The notes under the pieces were generated by a model. It was not told the origin of the DNA. It made no database searches and worked only from the letters and a program-made list of their open reading frames with translations. This document shows positions 1 through 5,546 of a stretch of DNA of 6,058 bases, piece by piece. This DNA is from Undivivens sp041652635 (lineage in GTDB: Bacteria > Omnitrophota > Gorgyraeia > Gygaellales > Profunditerraquicolaceae): NCBI GenBank assembly GCA_041652635.1, contig JBAZGW010000083.1:1-6058 (forward strand), read 5' to 3'. A program made the position numbers and the translations under genes. Every line of letters starts with the position of its first letter. Position 1 is the first letter of the stretch.

Positions 1-50
1 ACTTCCCGGAACATGCCGGGAAAGATCGTCAGTATATCGATACGCATCAT
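1..50 (-). CDS. trmD: TrmD, tRNA (guanine37-N1)-methyltransferase, N-terminal fragment cut by window edge
   Basis: Only the first 16 complete codons are visible. They read MMRIDILTIFPGMFRE, which fits the very conserved TrmD N-terminus (family pattern M-[KR]-I-D-x-x-T-[IL]-F-P-x-M-F). TrmD is the SAM-dependent knotted (SPOUT) methyltransferase that makes m1G37 next to the anticodon and prevents +1 frameshifting. Two adjacent ATG codons (50-48 and 47-45) could each start translation; by family alignment the second gives the usual MRID start. The gene begins 3 or 6 bases after the tgt stop, and a purine-rich AGGCGGG in the end of tgt can act as ribosome binding site. The catalytic part lies outside the window, so the call rests on the N-terminal motif alone. 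Confidence 0.78.
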   Translation of the reverse strand, partial: MMRIDILTIFPGMFRE

Positions 51-53
51 AAG

Positions 54-1196
54 TTAACGCCCGCCTCTCCTGTACTTTCCCATGAATTCCGCGCGGAACC
101 CGTTGAAGCCGCCCAGGCTTATCGCCTGACGCGCCCTGCGCATCATATCCAGGTAAAAATGGATATTGTGCAGGGATAAAAGGTGCATACCGAGCATCTC
201 GCCGGTGTTAAAAAGATGCCTTAAATAAGCCCTAGAAAAATTCCTGCAGGTATAACAGCCGCAGGCAGGGTCAAGCGGCCTGAAATCGGATGTGTAAGCG
301 GCGTTCCTGATCACTATCTTGCCCAAAGAAGTGAACGCGCTGCCGTTCCTGCCGTAACGCGTGGGTATCACGCAGTCGAACATATCCACCCCTGAAGCGA
401 TACCTTCAAGGATATCCTCCGGCAGTCCTACTCCCATTAAATAACGCGGCTTATCCTCCGGCAAAAGAGAAGATGTAAGCCCCATCACCTCATACATCAC
501 TTCTTTCGGCTCTCCCACCGAAACCCCGCCCATGGCATAACCGTCAAACCCGATCTCCTTCAACGCTGCCGCGCACTCCGCGCGCAGTTCTTTATAACCG
601 GCGCCCTGAACTATCGCGAAGAGCTGTCCCGCCGGCAGGCCGTTATCGGCGGTAGCGGAGCAATGAATGAACCTCTCCCGCGAACGCCGCGCCCATTGCA
701 CGGTCCGCTTTACGGCGTTCTGAGCCTGACGGTGCGAAACCGGATAAGCGACGCATTCATCCAACGGCATCATTATATCGCTGCCCAATGTCATCTGGAT
801 ATCCACCACGTCTTCCGGACGCAGAAAATGCCTCATACCGTCGACGTGAGACTGAAAACGCACTCCTTCGTCGGTGATCTTTCTTAATAACGCCAAACTG
901 AAGAACTGATAGCCTCCGCTATCGGTGAGTATCGGGCCCGGCCAGGAGATAAAATTATGCAGGCCGCCGGCTTTTTTGATGACCTCCAACCCGGGACGCA
1001 GAAAAAGATGATAGGCGTTGGCCAGGATTATGCGCGCGCCGCTGTCGCTAAGCTGGCTCGGCAATATCGATTTCACCGTCCCCTGCGTGCCGACCGGCAT
1101 AAAACAGGGCGTCTCGATCATTCCCCGCTGCGTGTGCAGCTCGCCGAGCCTGGCGGCGGTGTTTATATCTTTAGTTATAAGTTTAAAAGTCTCCAT
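54..1196 (-). CDS. tgt: Queuine/preQ1 tRNA-ribosyltransferase (bacterial TGT)
   Basis: Full-length 380-residue TGT, close to the usual 370-390. In bacteria it exchanges guanine-34 of tRNAs with GUN anticodons (Asp, Asn, His, Tyr) for preQ1. Visible motifs: TDSGGYQ at 91-97 with the conserved catalytic Asp92; FQSHVDG at 114-120; the GGVSVGEP substrate loop at 223-230; GVDMFDCVIPTR at 269-280, where Asp274 aligns with the catalytic nucleophile; YGRNG at 281-285; and the zinc site Cys312, Cys314, Cys317 and His343, with the family spacing C-x-C-x2-C-x25-H. The start ATG at 1196 gives the standard N-terminus, and an AAGG sits 9 bases upstream. It follows queA after a 209-base repeat-bearing gap and precedes trmD by 3 bases. 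Nothing suggests a loss of function. Confidence 0.97.
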   Translation of the reverse strand: METFKLITKDINTAARLGELHTQRGMIETPCFMPVGTQGTVKSILPSQLSDSGARIILANAYHLFLRPGLEVIKKAGGLHNFISWPGPILTDSGGYQFFSLALLRKITDEGVRFQSHVDGMRHFLRPEDVVDIQMTLGSDIMMPLDECVAYPVSHRQAQNAVKRTVQWARRSRERFIHCSATADNGLPAGQLFAIVQGAGYKELRAECAAALKEIGFDGYAMGGVSVGEPKEVMYEVMGLTSSLLPEDKPRYLMGVGLPEDILEGIASGVDMFDCVIPTRYGRNGSAFTSLGKIVIRNAAYTSDFRPLDPACGCYTCRNFSRAYLRHLFNTGEMLGMHLLSLHNIHFYLDMMRRARQAISLGGFNGFRAEFMGKYRRGGR

Positions 1197-1205
1197 ATAT
1201 ATTGG

Positions 1206-1209
1206 CCTT
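1206..1209 (-). promoter_or_regulatory. Shine-Dalgarno sequence of tgt
   Basis: AAGG on the minus strand, 9 bases before the tgt ATG, within CCCAAGGCCAATATATATG. It supports the start at 1196. It lies just downstream of the inverted heptamer block (1213-1230), so folding of that block could affect access to it; the last point is inference. Confidence 0.5.
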
Positions 1210-1212
1210 GGG

Positions 1213-1230
1213 ACACGAAGGATGAAGGAC
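1213..1230. repeat. Short heptamer block, inverted relative to the 1331-1402 array
   Basis: On the + strand this reads ACACGAA GGATGAA GGAC, two to three units of the motif GSAYGAR, which is the reverse complement of the YTCRTSC unit of the larger array about 100 bases away. Perfect 9-base inverted matches link the two: GAAGGATGA at 1217-1225 with TCATCCTTC at 1390-1398, and CACGAAGGA at 1214-1222 with TCCTTCGTG at 1335-1343. The two blocks could pair in a queA-tgt transcript or be the ends of a former inverted-repeat element. Confidence 0.6.
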
Positions 1231-1249
1231 GCTTCAAAATTAAAAACAC

Positions 1250-1261
1250 GATATTAATATC
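1250..1261. repeat. 12-base AT-rich perfect palindrome
   Basis: GATATTAATATC is identical to its reverse complement. On the transcribed strand it is followed by GTGTTTTTAATTTT, so it weakly resembles a terminator, but the stem is short, AT-rich and has no loop of its own. A dimeric regulator site is equally possible. No function is assigned. Confidence 0.3.
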
Positions 1262-1292
1262 CGTTCCCTGCTTCCCTTTTCTTTCTCTTTTC

Positions 1293-1298
1293 ATTATA
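1293..1298 (-). promoter_or_regulatory. Possible -10 element upstream of tgt
   Basis: A perfect TATAAT hexamer on the minus strand about 100 bases before the tgt ATG, inside a purine-rich, AT-rich stretch. With a spacer of 16 to 18 bases the -35 position holds only A-rich sequence, not TTGACA, and there is no TGn extended -10. A secondary promoter for tgt-trmD is conceivable, but in such AT-rich DNA a hexamer match can be chance. Confidence 0.2.
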
Positions 1299-1330
1299 TT
1301 TTCAGCTTTTCATATTTTTCTGTTTCCTTG

Positions 1331-1402
1331 TTCGTCCTTCGTGCCTCATGCTTCGTGCTTCCATCTTTTCGTCCCTCGTGCTTCATGCCTCATCCTTCAC
1401 AA
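1331..1402. repeat. Degenerate tandem heptanucleotide array (YTCRTSC)
   Basis: On the + strand the sequence divides into 7-base units: TTCGTCC, TTCGTGC, CTCATGC, TTCGTGC, TTCCATC, then a 2-base shift (TT), then TTCGTCC, CTCGTGC, TTCATGC, CTCATCC, TTCACAA. Eight of ten units fit YTCRTSC; the last unit of each five-unit block is degenerate. The two blocks resemble each other unit by unit and begin 37 bases apart, so there is also a higher-order direct repeat. The array ends just after the queA stop and fills the right part of the 209-base queA-tgt gap. Open frames across it give low-complexity peptides and are not credible genes. Confidence 0.8.
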
Positions 1403-1405
1403 CAA

Positions 1406-2401
1406 TCATATAATCAACATAGCGTCGCCGTAACTGTAGAACCGGTATTTGCGCTCCACCGCCTGGCGGTAAGCGTCCAGCGCCATCTGCGTCCCGGCGA
1501 AAGCGCAGACAAGCATCAACAGTGTGGTCTTCGGTAAATGAAAATTGGTGACCAGCCTGCTGACAAGACGAAAATTGTACCCCGGATAAATAAAAATCCC
1601 GGTCTTGCCTTCTTTCGCGGCTCCGGAAGCGTAAGTTTCCAGAGTGCGCATACTGGTGGTCCCCACGGCGCAGATATTCTTCCCCGCGGCGGCCGCCTCT
1701 TTTATTCTCAAGGCGGCATCTTCTCCGATCCAGAAACTTTCCTCTTCCATATTATGCCGGGTGATATCCTCGCATTTAACCGGTTTGAAGGTCCCGTAAC
1801 CGATATGCAGAGTGATATAAGCCAACTGCGCCCCGGCGGCGGAAACCTTTTCCAGCAATTGCGGCGTAAAGTGCAGCCCGGCGGTAGGCGCGGCTACCGA
1901 ACCGTCTTCGCGCGCGAATACCGTCTGATAATACAGTCTGTCCTCTTCCGACGGCTCCCTTTTTATATACGGAGGCAGGGGCACGCTCCCGGCAGCGTAA
2001 ATATCCTCCATCTTGCATCCGGAGAAACTGACCTCATCCTTGCCGGTGATCGTGCAAACGATAGAAGAGTCGCTTAAAATCAACTGTTCTCCCATCCTCA
2101 GCCTCGCCGGTTTAAGCAACGCCCGGAATATCAAGCCTTCCCTGCGCTCCAGGAGAAAAATCTCCGCTCTACCGCCGCTTTTCCTGCGCGCGTTAACGCG
2201 GGCGGGCACAACCCTGCTGTCGTTAAGCACCAGCAAGTCTTCTTTGTCCATATAATCCGGGAGATCAGAGAATAAGCGATGCTCTACGCGCCCGCTCTTC
2301 CTTTCCAGGACCAACAGCCTGGCGTTGTCGCGCGCGCGCAAAGGATACTGCGCCACCAATTCAGGAGGCAGTTCAAAATCAAAATCGGAAAGTCTCTGCA
2401 T
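1406..2401 (-). CDS. queA: S-adenosylmethionine:tRNA ribosyltransferase-isomerase
   Basis: Complete 331-residue QueA, slightly shorter than the usual 340-355. It moves the ribosyl part of SAM onto 7-aminomethyl-7-deazaguanine (preQ1) in tRNA and isomerises it to epoxyqueuosine. Family motifs appear in order: LNDSRVVPAR at 59-68; SVPLPPYI at 139-146; GSVAAPTAGLHFT at 167-179; ITLHIGYGTFKPV at 196-208; VGTTSMRTLE at 246-255; FIYPGYNF at 270-277; TNFHLPKTTLLMLV at 285-298; and YRFYSYGDAML at 319-329. The ATG at 2401 gives the standard N-terminus, with an AAGGA about 11 bases upstream. A GC-rich hairpin overlaps that ribosome binding site (2416-2455). It acts after tgt and before queH in the pathway, both of which are in the same run. 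Confidence 0.97.
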   Translation of the reverse strand: MQRLSDFDFELPPELVAQYPLRARDNARLLVLERKSGRVEHRLFSDLPDYMDKEDLLVLNDSRVVPARVNARRKSGGRAEIFLLERREGLIFRALLKPARLRMGEQLILSDSSIVCTITGKDEVSFSGCKMEDIYAAGSVPLPPYIKREPSEEDRLYYQTVFAREDGSVAAPTAGLHFTPQLLEKVSAAGAQLAYITLHIGYGTFKPVKCEDITRHNMEEESFWIGEDAALRIKEAAAAGKNICAVGTTSMRTLETYASGAAKEGKTGIFIYPGYNFRLVSRLVTNFHLPKTTLLMLVCAFAGTQMALDAYRQAVERKYRFYSYGDAMLII

Positions 2402-2415
2402 CGAAAAATCAATCC

Positions 2416-2455
2416 TTCGGCGCGCCCGGGAAATCCGGGGTTTAGCGCCGCCGAA
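2416..2455 (-). promoter_or_regulatory. GC-rich hairpin covering the queA leader and touching its Shine-Dalgarno
   Basis: TTCGGCG (2416-2422) and CGCCGAA (2449-2455) form a perfect 7-base outer stem. Inside, CCCGG (2425-2429) and CCGGG (2435-2439) form a second stem with a five-base loop. An alternative outer register pairs CGGCGC (2418-2423) with GCGCCG (2445-2450). On the transcribed strand the 3' foot ends CGCCGAA and merges into the AAGGA ribosome binding site (2417-2413), followed by GATTGATTTTT up to the queA start. This could be a weak terminator after the SpoIID gene, an attenuator, or a structure that limits queA translation. It does not match the preQ1-I riboswitch (no short hairpin with A-rich tail). 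The pairing is directly visible; the role is inference. Confidence 0.45.
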
Positions 2456-2469
2456 ATATTAACGGCAGT

Positions 2470-3720
2470 TCATTTTGAGGGAAGAACCGGTTTGCTTACC
2501 GCCGTTTTCATTTCCCCGCCGTTAAAAGTCCCCAGTTTGACGATTTGCGTGCCGGGATAATAATGCGAAATTATCTGCGTGTAAGTCGAACCTTCCTTGG
2601 CCATAAAATAAGCCCCCCATTGGCACAGTCCGACCCCATGTCCCCAGCCGAAACCTTCAAATGATATACCGCCTCCGGTAAGCCGAACCTCGAAATTAGT
2701 GCTCTTTATGACATCGGGCCCGATCAACTGGCGCAATTCTTTGGCGGAAATGACCCTTGTGCCGCCGTCCTCGAAAGAGAACGTCAGTTCTTCCAGCCTA
2801 CCCGACTCATCGCGGCTGCCGAGCGTTAAGGCCGTGATCTGCGGAATACCCGCGCTGCCTTCCGCATGCAGTTTGCCGGAGATCTCTTTATTGGCGAGCA
2901 GGGTGCTCCAGCGGTAATGCGGCGAATCTTTGCAATAACCGCACACCGTGCCCTTCAAAGGCGCAAGATCAATGTTCCAAAGCCTGGCGGCATCCTCTGT
3001 ATGTCCACCGCAGGCTGAATGATAATACGCCGGGAATATCTTACCTGCGTAAACCAGCACCATGCCCTCGGTATCCTTAACCATTTTATTGGTGCGGTAA
3101 CGTTCGGCGGACATCCCGCCGTAGACCTGAGAGTAAACATCGCAGGTCACGTCGTAGTCCATCGCGGCGTTCTCCCCGGCCCTATACAAAGCGAAACTCC
3201 TGAAAACTATCGCTTCGGCCTTGAGCACCTCCGGCGGCCAGTAATGGGAAGACTCCCTGATGAATATTCCCTTAATATAATCCTCCAGCCCGACATAATT
3301 GACGGCCAGCAGAGAAGCGTTTTTCCTGATCAGGCGCATTTCCCCGCGAAAACGCCTGCCGTTCAGGTATATTTCATTCCTGTCACGGGATTTTATGATC
3401 AAACGGTCTGTCGCGAATACGCGCCCGCCTGCGGAAATCCCGTTCTTTCCTGACGACACGGTATAACGGGCGTTGTTGTCCTGCAATAATTTGCGTTTTG
3501 TCTGCGCGTCATAAAAATAGAAAACCCCGTTGACCTTCAGATTTAAAGAATCGACGTTGCGGAACACGGCCACCCTTATATAAGGCTCCTTTTCGAAAGG
3601 CAGACGGTATTCTTGAGCCCCGGGCTCCGTCGGATGCTGCCCGGACGCGGCTTGACAGAGCGCGGCGGCCGCGAAGAGAAAAACAACCGGGATCAAAGTT
3701 AATTTAAAAACGCGGTTCAT
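2470..3720 (-). CDS. SpoIID/LytB-domain peptidoglycan lytic protein, secreted
   Basis: A 416-residue protein of the SpoIID/LytB family, whose Bacillus and Clostridioides members are lytic transglycosylases that cut peptide-free glycan strands. Residues 1-24 form a signal peptide (MNRVFK, then a hydrophobic stretch to ALCQA), so the enzyme acts outside the inner membrane. Family marks: YIKGIFIRES at 148-157, in which Glu156 matches the catalytic glutamate; LKAEAIVFRSFAL at 166-178; YYHSACGGHTED at 232-243 with the likely metal-site His234, Cys237 and His240; CGYCKDSPHYRW at 260-271; and GWGHGVGLCQWGA at 358-370. I chose the ATG at 3720 over the upstream in-frame codon at 3885 because it starts directly at the signal peptide and overlaps the DUF2905 stop as ATGA. 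A sporulation role cannot be inferred; the family is widespread in non-sporulating bacteria. Confidence 0.9.
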   Translation of the reverse strand: MNRVFKLTLIPVVFLFAAAALCQAASGQHPTEPGAQEYRLPFEKEPYIRVAVFRNVDSLNLKVNGVFYFYDAQTKRKLLQDNNARYTVSSGKNGISAGGRVFATDRLIIKSRDRNEIYLNGRRFRGEMRLIRKNASLLAVNYVGLEDYIKGIFIRESSHYWPPEVLKAEAIVFRSFALYRAGENAAMDYDVTCDVYSQVYGGMSAERYRTNKMVKDTEGMVLVYAGKIFPAYYHSACGGHTEDAARLWNIDLAPLKGTVCGYCKDSPHYRWSTLLANKEISGKLHAEGSAGIPQITALTLGSRDESGRLEELTFSFEDGGTRVISAKELRQLIGPDVIKSTNFEVRLTGGGISFEGFGWGHGVGLCQWGAYFMAKEGSTYTQIISHYYPGTQIVKLGTFNGGEMKTAVSKPVLPSK

Positions 3721-3932
3721 CGGCGTGAAAATATCCAAAGCAGCACTGAAATTAACAAACTCAAAAGCAGTGATGTCGCCAAGGGGAAATAGAACGTGAA
3801 CTGCCTCTTCTTTATATAGAAATCCCCCGGCAGGCTGCCCAGGAACGGGATCTTCTGCGCCAGTATGATCACCGCTCCAACGCATATCAACAATATCCCC
3901 ATAAACACCAGCGTTTTAGCGATCCCCTGCAT
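3717..3932 (-). CDS. DUF2905 family small membrane protein
   Basis: A 71-residue protein with two predicted membrane helices (about residues 5-25 and 46-68) joined by a short loop with the family motif LGSLPGDFYIKK at 31-42, followed by FTFYFPLATSLLLSLL. Length and motif fit DUF2905, a family of unknown function often found beside ruvB and spoIID-like genes. The ATG at 3932 was chosen because it begins right before helix 1 and has GGGAGAG immediately upstream; the longer reading to 4124 would add an arginine-rich stretch that is only queH in another frame. It overlaps the end of queH by 17 bases and the SpoIID start by 4 bases (ATGA), suggesting translational coupling. Function unknown; membrane location and link to the SpoIID protein are inference. 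Confidence 0.85.
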   Translation of the reverse strand: MQGIAKTLVFMGILLICVGAVIILAQKIPFLGSLPGDFYIKKRQFTFYFPLATSLLLSLLISVLLWIFSRR

Positions 3933-4479
3933 TCTCTCCCGCCTTTTCTTTAGACAAATACCGTTCAGTTTCAGAATAGATACAACCGCAGTATTTCTGC
4001 AGGTATAATCCCGACTCGCCGGCCTGCCTGCGCGCCTGCCGGAAGCCCGGACGGAAATCCTCATAATAAAAATCAACTTTTTCTTCCTCAGCGGCGAGCT
4101 CGGCTGCCTCCCGCAACAACGCATGGTCCTGATACGGACTGACCAGGAGAGTCGTGGAAAACACTCCTATGCCGCTGGTCCTGGCCAACCTGGCGGTAAA
4201 ACGCATACGCAGGCGCCAGCAGGCAACGCATCTCTGCGGAGAAAGAGAACCGTTCCGCACTTCCCCGAAAAACTCCTCCGGGGCGTAAGCCGGGTATTCC
4301 ACCTCCAAGCCGCGGGACGCGGAATAACTTTCCAGGCATTGCCGGCGCGCCGCGTACTCCGCGGCGCCGTGGATATTGGGATTGTAGAACACTCCCCTGG
4401 CCTCAAAACCGCCGCTTCTTAATTTCTCCAGCGGGTAGATCAGGCAGGGGGCGCAGCAGATATGTAAAAGGATCTTCAT
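3916..4479 (-). CDS. queH: Epoxyqueuosine reductase QueH
   Basis: A 187-residue QueH (formerly DUF208), the cobalamin-independent iron-sulfur enzyme that reduces epoxyqueuosine to queuosine in tRNA, an alternative to QueG. All family cysteine motifs are present: HICCAPC at 6-12 (Cys9, Cys10, Cys12), RCVACWRLR at 83-91 (Cys84, Cys87) and the C-terminal YCGCIYSE at 163-170 (Cys164, Cys166). The intervening FSTTLLVSPYQDH at 107-119 and GLYLQKYCGC are also typical. I chose the ATG at 4479, giving MKILLHICC, rather than an upstream in-frame codon at 4512 inside ruvB that would add 11 residues foreign to the family. The start overlaps the ruvB stop by one base (TAATG) and lacks a strong ribosome binding site, so coupled translation is likely. 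Confidence 0.95.
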   Translation of the reverse strand: MKILLHICCAPCLIYPLEKLRSGGFEARGVFYNPNIHGAAEYAARRQCLESYSASRGLEVEYPAYAPEEFFGEVRNGSLSPQRCVACWRLRMRFTARLARTSGIGVFSTTLLVSPYQDHALLREAAELAAEEEKVDFYYEDFRPGFRQARRQAGESGLYLQKYCGCIYSETERYLSKEKAGENAGDR

Positions 4480-5546
4480 TAAAAAAGCCCCGGTTGTTCC
4501 GTGGACGGACATTTCAGGCCGAGGTGCTCGCAGGCCTGCCTGGAGACCATCCTCCCCCGGTTGGTGCGTTTAAGGAACCCGACCTGCAGCAGGTAAGGTT
4601 CCACGGTATCCGCGATAGTATCCGCTTCCTCATTAAGGCTCGCGGCCAGAGACTCAATGCCTACCGGTCCCCCGCCGTAATATTCTATGATCATCCTGAG
4701 CACTTTCCTGTCCATCTCGTCCAGCCCGGCGTCGTCTATGCGCAATTGGCCAAGAGCGCTGCGCACCATCTGCATATCTATGCGCTGTCTGCCGCCGACC
4801 TGGGCGTAATCTCTTACCCTGCGCAGAAGCCTGTTGGCTATCCTGGGCGTGCCGCGCGACCTGCGCGCCAGTTCGTCGGCCGCGTCAGAAGCGATCTCGA
4901 TGTTCAATATCCCCGCGGAACGCCTGATGATCGCCGCCAGTTCTCCGGGGGCGTAAAAATCGAGATGGTAAAGTATACCGAATCTGCTCCGCAAGGGAGC
5001 GGACAGCAATCCGGAGCGGGTGGTCGCGCCGATGAGCGTGAACGGTTTAAGATTGAACTTTATCGTTTTGGCGTAAGGGCCTTTGTCGATGACGAAATCT
5101 ATCTGGAAATTTTCTATGGCCGGATAAAGGAACTCTTCGACCACTTTCGACAGGCGGTGTATCTCGTCGATAAAAAGGACATCGCCTTTCTCCAGGTTGG
5201 TAAGGATACCGATAAGGTCTCCCGCCCTTTCTATGGCGGGACCGGAGGTGGCGGTTATCTTGGAATTCATTTCATGCGCGATGATGCGCGAGAGGGATGT
5301 TTTACCCAGCCCCGGAGGCCCGGAAAGCAGCACATGTTCCAGCGGCTCGCCGCGCTGCGCCGCCGCCGCCAGGCAAACCTTTAAATTGGACACTACTTCT
5401 TTCTGCCCGACGAAATCTTCCAGCCGCTCAGGGCGCACGGAAAGATTTATGACTACGTCTTCTTCCGTCTCGATCTTGTCAAAGACAGCCGGCTGCGGAA
5501 CGGCAGCGCCGGCGCTAATTAATTTCCGTCTGGCCTGTTCTGTCAT
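4479..5546 (-). CDS. ruvB: RuvB, Holliday junction branch-migration ATPase
   Basis: A 355-residue RuvB, a little longer than the usual 330-350 through its N-terminal leader. As a hexameric AAA+ motor it drives branch migration of Holliday junctions with RuvA and RuvC. Visible: SVRPERLEDFVGQ at 36-48; Walker A GPPGLGKTS at 76-84; Walker B DVLFIDEIHR at 122-131; sensor 1 GATTRSG at 173-179; arginine-finger region APLRSRFGI at 183-191 (Arg186 is the likely finger); sensor 2 RGTPRIANRLLRR at 231-243; and a C-terminal winged helix at about 274-338 with YYGGGPVGIESLA. The ATG at 5546 overlaps the end of scpA by 32 bases and has only a weak ribosome binding site; a later start is possible but would shorten only the nonconserved leader. 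RuvA and RuvC are not in the window. Confidence 0.97.
   Translation of the reverse strand: MTEQARRKLISAGAAVPQPAVFDKIETEEDVVINLSVRPERLEDFVGQKEVVSNLKVCLAAAAQRGEPLEHVLLSGPPGLGKTSLSRIIAHEMNSKITATSGPAIERAGDLIGILTNLEKGDVLFIDEIHRLSKVVEEFLYPAIENFQIDFVIDKGPYAKTIKFNLKPFTLIGATTRSGLLSAPLRSRFGILYHLDFYAPGELAAIIRRSAGILNIEIASDAADELARRSRGTPRIANRLLRRVRDYAQVGGRQRIDMQMVRSALGQLRIDDAGLDEMDRKVLRMIIEYYGGGPVGIESLAASLNEEADTIADTVEPYLLQVGFLKRTNRGRMVSRQACEHLGLKCPSTEQPGLF

Noticed and set aside
1331..1402. CRISPR-like array
   Set aside because: Units are 7 bases, contiguous and degenerate, with no spacers; no cas genes are nearby.
957..1433. + strand open frames crossing the tgt start and the heptamer array
   Set aside because: They encode antisense tgt followed by low-complexity peptide from the 7-base repeats; no credible start signal or family.
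1538..2077. + strand open frame of 179 codons opposite queA
   Set aside because: Fully antisense to conserved QueA motifs; its translation is low in recognisable structure.
2402..2469. preQ1 riboswitch before queA
   Set aside because: The leader is a GC-rich two-part hairpin and lacks the short stem plus A-rich tail of preQ1-I; I could not recognise another preQ1 class.
3718..3885. Upstream in-frame start for the SpoIID gene at 3885
   Set aside because: The added 55 residues are the DUF2905 gene read in another frame, and they would bury the obvious signal peptide.
3933..4124. Longer N-terminus for the DUF2905 protein
   Set aside because: The extra residues are queH read out of frame, and family members start right before the first membrane helix.
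4494..5384. Long + strand open frame (296 codons) antisense to ruvB
   Set aside because: It lies entirely opposite a clear RuvB with all AAA+ motifs, its product shows no recognisable domain, and it follows from codon bias in GC-rich third positions.
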